Source: Nocardiopsis quinghaiensis (GTDB lineage Bacteria; Actinomycetota; Actinomycetes; Streptosporangiales; Streptosporangiaceae). Taken from it: DNA of 64,000 bases. Of this stretch, positions 56,713-64,000 are shown one piece after another. Made by a program: the position numbers and the translations under genes. Location of the stretch: NCBI RefSeq assembly GCF_008638365.1, contig NZ_ML703340.1, positions 63,291 to 127,290 of the forward strand. Direction: 5' to 3'. Every line of letters begins with the position of its first letter. Position 1 is the first letter of the stretch. A model generated the notes under the pieces. It had not been told where the DNA came from. It did not search any database and saw only the letters and a list, made by a program, of their open reading frames with translations.

Positions 56713-58968
56713 ATGGCAATGTCGGCAGGTTTCCCCACGGGCGAGGAGCTGCCGGAGCGCATCGGCCACTACGTGATTCGCCGCCGTATCGGACAGGGCG
56801 GCATGGGCGTGGTGTACCAGGCCGAGGACCCCCGGACCGAGCAGTTCGTCGCGGTGAAGGTCCTCAAGCCCGAGGTCGCGGGGGACCACATCGCCCGGGC
56901 CCGCCTCGCACGCGAGGTCGAGACCATGCGCCGGGTACACAGTCCCAACGTGGCCGAGGTCATCGACGCCGACACCCAGGCCGAGCTGCCCTGGGTGGTC
57001 ACCGAGTACATTCCGGGCCCCACCCTGGACTCGACCGTCACCGACCACGGCCCGCTGCGCGGCCGCGCCCTCCGGCGCTTCGTGACCGGCCTGGCCCGGG
57101 CGATCAAGGACATCCACGAGGTGGAGGTGATCCACCGCGACCTCAAGCCCGGCAACGTGATCATCTCCAACGGTGAGCCGATCGTCATCGACTTCGGCAT
57201 CGCGCACGCCGTGGACGGCGCCAAGCTGACCCAGACCGGCACGTTCGTCGGCACGCCCAGCTACCTGTCCCCGGAGGTCATCGAGGGTACCGACCTGGGC
57301 CCGGCCACCGACATCCATGCCTGGGGCGGCACCGTCGCCTTCGCCTCCACCGGGCGCCCGCCCTACGGCGCGGGCTCCTTCGAGGTCATCTTCTTCCGCA
57401 TCCTCAACGGCGAGATCGACATGGACGGGATGCACGAGGCGCTGCGGCCGCTGGTCAACCGCGCCGTCTCCCGTGACATGGCGCGCCGCCCCGCGGCCGC
57501 ACAGCTGGTCGAGGAGACCAGCCGCCTCAACCTCGACCTGCCCTGGACCGAGGACGCCGGGGGCCGGCCCACCGGGCTGACCGGCAACCACACCGTGTAC
57601 AACCCGTCCGTGGGCGGCCTTCCCGAGTCCGACCCCGCTGCGCGCGGCGGCCCGGGCGGCGCCGCGGCGGCGGGAGCCGCCGGCGCCGGCCTCGGAGGCG
57701 CCGCCGGCTACCTGGCCGGACGCGCGTCCGGAGGCGACGAGGGGTGGGGACCCCCGCACACGAGCAGCGGGGCCCACCAGGCCGCCGGTTCCTGGTCCCT
57801 GCCGAAGGAGCCCCCGCACCAGACCTCCGTCGCCCACGCGAGCGGCTGGGACAGCGACCCGGAGGCCACGGACGACCTGTCGGGTGCCGCCGACGACGCC
57901 CGGCGGGGCCGGGACGCCGACGGGGACCCGACCGACGACCTGGGCGGCACCGAGCGGATCACCCCCAGCGGCTCCGACGACCTGGACGACCCGCAGGGAA
58001 CCATGCGGATCAACCCGGTCGGCGCAGGGGACGACCTCGACGACATGCAAGGCACGCGGCGTTTCCAGCCGGGCGAACTGTCCCGCGACGAGCCGCAGGG
58101 CACGATGATGATGGAATCCGTGGACGGGAACGGCCACCGTCCCGTCGCGGAGGACGAGGGGTACCGGACCCCGCAGACCCAGTTCTTCAACACCCCGCTG
58201 CACAAGGGGGACTTCGCCGACATCCTCACCCCCGTGGACGACGACCGCCACAGCGGCCGGACACAGGAGTTCGACGAGGAGGACTACGAGGAGCGCGGTG
58301 GCTGGCTGAACCGGTTCAGGCGCGGCAGCAACGACCGGATGGGCGACTACTTCCGGGGCGGCGACGACGGGTACTACGACGACGAGGGGTACGAGGCCGA
58401 GGCGTGGCGGATGCACCCGCTGGTGCTCATCCCCGTCATGTTCTCGCTGGCCGGTGTGGCCCTGTGGTTCCCCTGGTTCGGCATCCTGCTGGGCATCGTG
58501 ATCATCGCCGGGCTGAGCGCCCTGGACGTGGTCAAGGCCGAGCACGCCCGCCGCCTGCAGACCCGCGGCCCGCGCAGTTCCGACAGCATGGTGGTGGCGC
58601 TGAGCTTCCCGTGGGCCTTCGGGCGCATGGTGCTGCGCACGGTCGGTTTCGGCCTGATCTACCTGCTGGCCGGGATCCTGGTCGGCATGGTCTACGCGCA
58701 GATCCTGGAGACGGGGGACCACGGGGCCAACTACACCGGCTCGTTCGCCGTCTTCGTGATGATCCTGCTCAGCTACATCATGCCGAGCGGGCGCGGGGCG
58801 CGGCACCAGGCGGTGTGGCTGGTCGAGCGGGTGCGGTTCCACAACCTGTACCTGTACATCGGCGTGGTCATCGGCATCCTGCTGCTGACCATGCTGATCA
58901 TGTCCATCGGCCTGAGTTCGTTCCCCCTCTGGGCCCCGTGGAGCGGCCCGTCGGACTGGTTCGCCTAG
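56713..58968 (+). CDS. Membrane-anchored Ser/Thr protein kinase
   Basis: A 751-residue Hanks-type kinase. The glycine loop is GQGGMGVVY (27-35), ATP Lys49, HRDLKPGN (141-148), DFG (160-162) and, unusually, SPE in place of APE. The linker (about 300-565) is acidic and Gly-rich and contains imperfect repeats (about 408-470). The C-terminal ~180 residues form several membrane helices (from about 569) instead of the single helix plus PASTA domains common in PknB. GGGGATG at 56698 lies upstream of the ATG. No phosphatase or FHA gene is adjacent. Confidence 0.9.
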   Translation: MAMSAGFPTGEELPERIGHYVIRRRIGQGGMGVVYQAEDPRTEQFVAVKVLKPEVAGDHIARARLAREVETMRRVHSPNVAEVIDADTQAELPWVVTEYIPGPTLDSTVTDHGPLRGRALRRFVTGLARAIKDIHEVEVIHRDLKPGNVIISNGEPIVIDFGIAHAVDGAKLTQTGTFVGTPSYLSPEVIEGTDLGPATDIHAWGGTVAFASTGRPPYGAGSFEVIFFRILNGEIDMDGMHEALRPLVNRAVSRDMARRPAAAQLVEETSRLNLDLPWTEDAGGRPTGLTGNHTVYNPSVGGLPESDPAARGGPGGAAAAGAAGAGLGGAAGYLAGRASGGDEGWGPPHTSSGAHQAAGSWSLPKEPPHQTSVAHASGWDSDPEATDDLSGAADDARRGRDADGDPTDDLGGTERITPSGSDDLDDPQGTMRINPVGAGDDLDDMQGTRRFQPGELSRDEPQGTMMMESVDGNGHRPVAEDEGYRTPQTQFFNTPLHKGDFADILTPVDDDRHSGRTQEFDEEDYEERGGWLNRFRRGSNDRMGDYFRGGDDGYYDDEGYEAEAWRMHPLVLIPVMFSLAGVALWFPWFGILLGIVIIAGLSALDVVKAEHARRLQTRGPRSSDSMVVALSFPWAFGRMVLRTVGFGLIYLLAGILVGMVYAQILETGDHGANYTGSFAVFVMILLSYIMPSGRGARHQAVWLVERVRFHNLYLYIGVVIGILLLTMLIMSIGLSSFPLWAPWSGPSDWFA

Positions 58969-58993
58969 ACGGCGCCGCGGCGCCGGACCCGCC

Positions 58994-59034
58994 GACGCCC
59001 TCCCTCCCGCCGCGGGGGAGGGCGTCGTCCTTTT
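58994..59034 (+). terminator. Intrinsic terminator after the kinase gene
   Basis: GACGCCCTCCC / GGGAGGGCGTC, an 11-bp stem with an 11-nt loop, followed by GTCCTTTTCC. Confidence 0.8.
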
Positions 59035-59389
59035 CCTGGCCGTCACCGGTGGTGTGACCGGTTCCGGCGGAGCCCGTGGCGACTAGGGTGGAAACCGGGG
59101 ACCGGATCCCGGGCGTCCGGTGCCGGTGAACCGTCGCGGGTGTCGGCGGCCCGGTGCCACGGGGGCGGTCAGGGTTGCCTCAGTCACACCGGGGGCCACG
59201 GGTTGGCCCCCAAGCTACTAGCCAGTAACCTTTGGCTGTACGAGCACACCGCGGGACCTGTCTGGACATGAAGGCGGCCCCGCCGTCGGATGGCCGAACG
59301 GCATTCGGCATTGTTGGCATCACGGGGCGCGCCAGCGTCCGACCGCCGCACGGCGGATCCATGGAGTGCAGGGAGGTCGGCCACCGGCC
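59035..59389. other. Intergenic region upstream of etfBA
   Basis: About 355 bases. A small hairpin GGGGGCCA / TGGCCCCC lies near 59191-59211. A TACT-AGCC-AGTA inverted repeat near 59217-59228 could be a repressor site. No gene supported. Confidence 0.4.
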
Positions 59390-60169
59390 ATGAATATTGT
59401 CGTTTTGGTCAAGCAGGTCCCGGACACGGCGACCGAACGGAAGCTCAACGCCGATGACAAGACGCTCGACCGCGCAGCGTCCGACGGCGTCATCAACGAG
59501 CTCGACGAGTACGCGATCGAGGAGGCCCTCCTCCTCAAGGAGAAGCACGGCGGCGAGGTCACCATCCTGACGATGGGGCCGGACCAGGCCACGGACTCCA
59601 TCCGCAAGGCCATGTCGATGGGTGCGGACAAGGCCGTCTTCGTCAACGACGACGCGCTCCACGGCTCGGACGCGCTCCAGACCGCCTACGCGCTCGCGCA
59701 GGCCCTGGGCACCATCGAGTACGACGTGGTCGTGCTGGGCTCGGAGTCCACCGACGCCCGTACCGGCGTCGTCGGCGCCGCGCTCGCCGAGTACCTCGGC
59801 CTGCCGCAGCTCACGTTCGCGCGCAAGGTCGACGTCGACGGCAGCACCATCAGGATCCAGCGCCAGACCGACTACGGCTACGACGTCGTCGAGGCCCAGC
59901 TTCCGGCGGTCGTCTCCGTGGTCGAGAAGATCAACGAGCCCCGCTACCCGTCCTTCAAGCTCATCATGCAGGCGAAGAAGAAGCCGGTCGACAAGAAGTC
60001 CGCCGCCGACGCGGGCATCGACACCGGCAGGGTCGGCCTGGCCAACGCCGCCACCGAGACCGTCGACTTCGCCGCCGCGCCGCCGCGCGCCGCTGGCACG
60101 GTCGTCAAGGACGAGGGTGACGGTGCCGCCAAGGTCGCCGACTTCCTCGTCGAGAAGAAGTTCGTGTAG
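59390..60169 (+). CDS. etfB: Electron transfer flavoprotein subunit beta
   Basis: A 259-residue ETF beta with MNIVVLVKQVPDTATERKLN, a conserved LDEYAIEEALLLKE and QTDYGYDVVEAQLPAVVSV. ETF takes electrons from acyl-CoA dehydrogenases. The ATG at 59390 gives the family N terminus. etfA follows after 33 bases. Confidence 0.95.
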   Translation: MNIVVLVKQVPDTATERKLNADDKTLDRAASDGVINELDEYAIEEALLLKEKHGGEVTILTMGPDQATDSIRKAMSMGADKAVFVNDDALHGSDALQTAYALAQALGTIEYDVVVLGSESTDARTGVVGAALAEYLGLPQLTFARKVDVDGSTIRIQRQTDYGYDVVEAQLPAVVSVVEKINEPRYPSFKLIMQAKKKPVDKKSAADAGIDTGRVGLANAATETVDFAAAPPRAAGTVVKDEGDGAAKVADFLVEKKFV

Positions 60170-60202
60170 GTCCGGCGAGAGACTCAGGAAGGTTCAAGGA
60201 TT

Positions 60203-61147
60203 ATGGCTGAGGTCCTCGTCCTCGTCGACCACGTCGACGGACAGGTCAAGAAGGTCACCACCGAGCTGCTCACCGCCGCCCGCCGTATCGGCGAGCCCGC
60301 GGCCGTGTGGATCGGCGACGGTGCGGAGTCGGGCAAGGGCGCCCTGGCCGAGTACGGCGCGGAGAAGGTCTACGTGGCCCCGGCCGAGCTGGGCGACTAC
60401 GTCGTCGCCCCCAAGGCCGAACTGCTCGCCAAGCTCGCCCAGGACAAGGGCGCCGCCGCCGTCCTGGTCTCGGCCACCGCCGAGAACAAGGAGATCGCCG
60501 GCCGTACCGCCGTCAAGCTGGGCTCCGGTGTGCTCACCGACGTCGTGGACGTCGACGCCGAGGTCGTCACCGAGCACAGCATCTTCGGTGGCGGCACCAT
60601 CACCCACGCCCGTGTGCGCACCGGCGTGCCGGTCGTCGCCGTCCGCCCGAACTCCGTCCCGGCCGAGGCCGCCACCGGCGCCGCCGCCGAGGAGGCCGTG
60701 TCGGTGGAGGTCTCCGACGCCGCCAAGACCGCCAGGGTCGTCGAGCGCGTCGCCGAGGAGCAGGGCGAGCGCCCCGAGCTCACCGAGGCCGCGATCGTGG
60801 TCTCCGGTGGCCGCGGCGTCGGTTCCGACGACTTCTCCGTCGTCGAGAACCTGGCCGACTCCCTCGGCGCGGCCGTGGGCGCCTCCCGCGCCGCCGTCGA
60901 CTCCGGCTGGTACCCGAACCAGTTCCAGGTCGGCCAGACCGGTAAGACGGTCAGCCCGAACCTGTACGTGGCCCTCGGTATCTCCGGCGCGATCCAGCAC
61001 CGCGCGGGCATGCAGACCGCGAAGAACATCGTCGCGGTCAACAAGGACCCCGAGGCCCCGATCTTCGAGCTGGTCGACTTCGGCGTCGTGGGTGACCTGC
61101 ACACGGTCGCCCCGCAGCTCACCGAGGAGATCAACAAGCGCAAGTAG
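60203..61147 (+). CDS. etfA: Electron transfer flavoprotein subunit alpha
   Basis: A 314-residue ETF alpha carrying FAD. The C-terminal FAD domain has [38 protein letters not shown] and [25 protein letters not shown]. Closed by a perfect 16-bp terminator. Confidence 0.95.
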   Translation: MAEVLVLVDHVDGQVKKVTTELLTAARRIGEPAAVWIGDGAESGKGALAEYGAEKVYVAPAELGDYVVAPKAELLAKLAQDKGAAAVLVSATAENKEIAGRTAVKLGSGVLTDVVDVDAEVVTEHSIFGGGTITHARVRTGVPVVAVRPNSVPAEAATGAAAEEAVSVEVSDAAKTARVVERVAEEQGERPELTEAAIVVSGGRGVGSDDFSVVENLADSLGAAVGASRAAVDSGWYPNQFQVGQTGKTVSPNLYVALGISGAIQHRAGMQTAKNIVAVNKDPEAPIFELVDFGVVGDLHTVAPQLTEEINKRK

Positions 61148-61164
61148 TACCGAGCGCACGAACC

Positions 61165-61200
61165 CGAACGCCCGGCCAGGTCCTCCTGGCCGGGCGTTCG
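61165..61200. terminator. Intrinsic terminator after etfA
   Basis: A perfect 16-bp inverted repeat (61165-61180, 61185-61200) with loop TCCT, 18 bases after the etfA stop. Confidence 0.85.
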
Positions 61201-61276
61201 CGCTGTGGGGGAACCGTTTCCGGCGGTACCGGCCGGGTAGTCGGGCCGCACGGTGCCGAGCCGGGGGGAGAGGGCC

Positions 61277-62155
61277 ATGGCGACGGGGACCACGTGGGTA
61301 CGTGCGGGGCGGCGCGTGGTGGGGGTGCGCAGACCCGGCAAGCCGCTGTTCGGCGAGAGCGGTGCGACCAAGGAGGACCTGGCGCAGTACCACGCCAGGA
61401 TCGCGCCCCTGATGCTGCCGCACGTGCGCGACCGGCCCGTCGCCCTGGAGCGGTTCCCGGACGGGATCGGGGCACGGGGGTTCTTCGTCAAGCACCCGTC
61501 GGTTCCGGACTGGGTGCGCACCGTGGAGACCAGCGGCGGGCGGATGATGGTGTGCCAGGACGCGGCGGCGCTGGTGTGGTGCGCGGACCAGGCGGCGATC
61601 ACCGTGCACGCCTGGCAGTCCGGGGAGCCGCACCTGGGCCGCCCCGACCGGATGGTGATCGACCTGGACCCCGCCGGGGACGGCCCGGAGGCTTTCGCCG
61701 CCTGTAGGGCCGCCGCCCGGGACACGCGGGAGGTGCTCGACGACCTGGACCTGGCCGCGTACGTGATGACCAGCGGTTCCCGAGGGCTGCACGTGCGCTC
61801 GCCGCTGCGCCCGGAGGTCGACGACCGGGAGGTCCGCCGGCTGGCGGAGGCGGTCGCGGACCGGGTGGCGGCCCGGCGCCCGGACGAGCTGACCACCGAG
61901 GTGCGCAAGGCCGCTCGGGGGGACCGGTTGTTCGTGGACTACCTGCGCAACGGCCGCGAGCAGCTCGCGGTCGCCCCGTACTCGGTGCGGGCCAGGCCGG
62001 GCGCACCGGTCGCGGCGCCGCTCACCTGGGAGGAGCTGGACGGACTGGAGTCGGCCGGGGCGTTCACGATCGACCTGGAACGGGACGGGTGCCCGTTCGC
62101 GGGGATGGGACGGCACGCCCGGTCCCCGCGCAGGGCCCTGGAGCGGCTGGGCTGA
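61277..62155 (+). CDS. LigD-type DNA polymerase/primase domain protein
   Basis: A 292-residue archaeo-eukaryotic primase superfamily protein, as in the polymerase domain of LigD for non-homologous end joining. The metal-binding DLD motif is MVIDLDPAG (Asp129, Asp131), the triphosphate-binding His172 is in SGSRGLHV, and [10 protein letters not shown] and [32 protein letters not shown] match family blocks. It has no ligase or nuclease domain and no ku gene nearby. The ATG at 61277 has GGGGGAGAGG just upstream; a GTG at 61253 is the alternative. Confidence 0.9.
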   Translation: MATGTTWVRAGRRVVGVRRPGKPLFGESGATKEDLAQYHARIAPLMLPHVRDRPVALERFPDGIGARGFFVKHPSVPDWVRTVETSGGRMMVCQDAAALVWCADQAAITVHAWQSGEPHLGRPDRMVIDLDPAGDGPEAFAACRAAARDTREVLDDLDLAAYVMTSGSRGLHVRSPLRPEVDDREVRRLAEAVADRVAARRPDELTTEVRKAARGDRLFVDYLRNGREQLAVAPYSVRARPGAPVAAPLTWEELDGLESAGAFTIDLERDGCPFAGMGRHARSPRRALERLG

Positions 62156-62349
62156 GGCCCGGGCCCCCGTGGGCGGATCCGCACGGTACTCGCCAAGGGC
62201 CTGGAGGCGGAGCCCGTACCCGGGCGCCGGGCCGTCCCGGGGGACCCGAAAGCCGCTGAACAGTTGGCCAAGGAGCGGCAAGTCCCGTTGTCCGCGCGCG
62301 GACCCCGGGTCACCGTGGCAGGCAGCGACGCCTACGCGGGGGAGAGCCG

Positions 62350-63834
62350 ATGCACGCCGACCAGCGGCCGAGCGCCTACACGGGACTGGACCGCATGCCC
62401 ATCGGAGGCCGGTGGCGCCACGGATCCTCCGGAACCGTCTTCCAGGACGTCAACCCCTACGACGACGCGGTCCTCACCGAGATCCGCCTGGCCGACGAGA
62501 GCGACGTCGACCTCGCCTACCGGGAGGCGGAGAGGGCGTGGCCGGAGTGGGCGGCCACCCCGGCCGCCGACCGCGCCGAGCTGTTCCTGCGGGCCCTCCG
62601 CGTCCTCGACGCGCGCCGGACCGAGATCGTCGACTGGCTCGTGTCCGAGGCCGGTGCCGTCCGCGAGCGCGCCGAGTTCGAGTGGCAGCTGGTGCACAGC
62701 GGCATGGTCGAGGTCACCTCCTATCCCACGAGGGTCGCCGGCCGCATCCTGCCCGGCATCACCCCGGGCAAGGAGAACCGCGTCTACCGCGAGCCGCTCG
62801 GAGTCGTCACGGTGATCAGCCCGTGGAACCTCCCTCTCCATCTCTCCCACCGCTCCGTCGCGCCCGCCATCGCCCTCGGCAACACCGTCGTCCTCAAACC
62901 CGCCGAGAACACCCCGGTCACGGGCGGGCTCCTGCTCGCCCGGATCTACGAGGAGGCCGGGCTTCCCCCCGGAGTGCTCAACGTGGTCATCGGCAAGGGC
63001 GGTGAGATCGGAGACGCGCTCGCCACCCACGAGACCTCCCGGATGATCTCGTTCACGGGGTCCACCGAGGTCGGCCGCCACGTCTCCAGGCAGGCCCCGC
63101 TCAAGAGGTGCTCGCTCGAACTCGGCGGCAACGGCCCCCTGGTGGTGCTGGAGGACGCCGACCTGGACCTGGCCGCGGACGCAGCCGTGTTCGGCTCCTA
63201 CTACCACCAGGGCCAGATCTGCATGGCCACCAACCGGGTCGTGGCCACCGCCGCCGTCCACGACGACCTGGTCGAGCGGATGCTCGTGCGCGCCAGGGGG
63301 CTGCGGACGGGCGACCCCGCCGACCCGGCCACCCAGATCGGCCCCCTCATCGACGACGACCAGCGCGACGGCGTCCGGGACCTGGTCGCCCGGTCCGTAG
63401 AGCAGGGCGCGCGGCTCCTGCTGTCCGGGGACCCGCACGGTCCGGCGGGCAGGGTCCTGCCGCCCCACCTGCTGCTCGCCTCCAACGACGCTCCCAGCGC
63501 GTCGGAGGAGGTGTTCGGGCCGGTGGCCACGGTGGTCCGGGCCGAGAACGAGGAGGACGCGCTGCGCATCGCCAACGACACCGAGTACGGCCTGTCCAGC
63601 GCGGTGTACACGCGCGACGCCGAGCGGGGGGTGCGGTTCGCCCGCCGCCTGCGTACGGGCATGACCCACGTCAACGACTCCACGCTCAACGACGAGGCCA
63701 ACACGGCGTTCGGCGGGGAGAACCACTCCGGTCTCGGCCGGTTCGGCGGCGATTGGGCGATCGAGGAGTTCACCACCGACCACTGGATCAGCCTCCAGCA
63801 CACGCCCCGCAGGCTGCCCTTCGGCCTCGGCTGA
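62350..63834 (+). CDS. Aldehyde dehydrogenase family protein
   Basis: A 494-residue NAD(P)-dependent aldehyde dehydrogenase. Catalytic Cys291 is in GQICMATNR and Glu257 in LELGGNGP; the cofactor-binding segments VISPWNLPL, KPAENTPVTG and SFTGSTEVG are intact. The pattern of these motifs is closest to the benzaldehyde/vanillin dehydrogenase group; the substrate is inference. It stands alone on the plus strand. Confidence 0.92.
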   Translation: MHADQRPSAYTGLDRMPIGGRWRHGSSGTVFQDVNPYDDAVLTEIRLADESDVDLAYREAERAWPEWAATPAADRAELFLRALRVLDARRTEIVDWLVSEAGAVRERAEFEWQLVHSGMVEVTSYPTRVAGRILPGITPGKENRVYREPLGVVTVISPWNLPLHLSHRSVAPAIALGNTVVLKPAENTPVTGGLLLARIYEEAGLPPGVLNVVIGKGGEIGDALATHETSRMISFTGSTEVGRHVSRQAPLKRCSLELGGNGPLVVLEDADLDLAADAAVFGSYYHQGQICMATNRVVATAAVHDDLVERMLVRARGLRTGDPADPATQIGPLIDDDQRDGVRDLVARSVEQGARLLLSGDPHGPAGRVLPPHLLLASNDAPSASEEVFGPVATVVRAENEEDALRIANDTEYGLSSAVYTRDAERGVRFARRLRTGMTHVNDSTLNDEANTAFGGENHSGLGRFGGDWAIEEFTTDHWISLQHTPRRLPFGLG

Positions 63835-63899
63835 CCGGGGGACCGCTCCGGCCTTGGCGATCAGCGCACTAGCTGTACTGACCATGGAGGTTGGTAACA

Positions 63900-64000
63900 C
63901 CCACCCCGGCTGACACAAGCGAAGAGGGCCTTCGGTATCGGTGTGGATTGCGACATCTACCCGACGCACCAGAAGGCCCTCGATGCCCCACACTACCCAC
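63900..64000 (+). mobile_element. Possible start of an insertion sequence (runs off the window)
   Basis: A 10-bp inverted repeat GAGGGCCTTC (63924-63933) / GAAGGCCCTC (63972-63981) ends just before an ATG at 63983 whose first codons read MPHTTH. The right arm covers the likely ribosome site, an arrangement used in insertion sequences to limit transposase translation. The stretch is less GC-rich than the flanking gene. The frame is cut off after six codons, so the family is not certain. Confidence 0.35.

Overview
The window is high-GC actinomycete chromosome with frequent GTG/TTG starts. Its core is the conserved actinobacterial run rpmB-recG-rsmD-coaD-yceD-rpmF-rnc-mutM-acyP-smc, ftsY-amt-ffh-rpsP-khpA-rimM-trmD-rplS-lepB, yraN-comM-dprA and rpsB-tsf-pyrH-frr-cdsA. 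Gene order, codon use and the GlgE alpha-glucan genes suggest a Nocardiopsis-like member of the Streptosporangiales. That placement is inference from gene content only; no 16S gene is present.

Layout. 1-0.35 kb: the end of a secreted protein with a CBM2-like domain, closed by a perfect terminator shared with rpmB. 0.5-13.3 kb: DNA repair, RNA processing and chromosome segregation genes, interrupted by a decayed TnpB (IS605-type) remnant between rsmD and coaD. 13.6-18.9 kb: a large secreted subtilase on the minus strand, and a cobalamin-riboswitch-controlled B12 uptake pair (btuF, btuC) without an ATPase. 19-34.5 kb: SRP receptor and SRP protein, ammonium channel, ribosomal proteins, tRNA/rRNA maturation, signal peptidase, DNA-uptake-type proteins and a tyrosine recombinase. 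34.5-41 kb: M23-like protein, rpsB-tsf-pyrH-frr-cdsA and an aminotransferase. 41-49.3 kb (minus strand): glgE-treS-mak-glgB, the complete route from trehalose via maltose-1-phosphate to branched alpha-glucan. 50-52 kb: bifunctional penicillin-binding protein. 52.3-55.5 kb: TPP-riboswitch-controlled thiamine-precursor ECF transporter (ykoEDC type). 55.5-63.8 kb: enoyl-CoA hydratase, a membrane-anchored Ser/Thr kinase, etfBA, a stand-alone LigD-type polymerase domain and an aldehyde dehydrogenase. The last ~100 bases look like the start of an insertion sequence.

No clearly new defence or biosynthetic system is visible. The signals most worth a second look are: a dispersed intergenic element with 11-12 bp terminal inverted repeats and a compensatory base change between its two copies (13.4 and 18.9 kb); the TnpB remnant whose end appears to have rewritten the C terminus of RsmD; a Shine-Dalgarno-sequestering hairpin below the cobalamin riboswitch; a perfect 15-bp hairpin inside lepB; an exact CRP-type palindrome between glgE and the PBP gene; and a kinase whose linker carries repeated threonine motifs resembling FHA ligands. 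Several genes common at these loci in relatives (DAK-domain gene, rnhB, whiG, glnB/glnD) are absent here.
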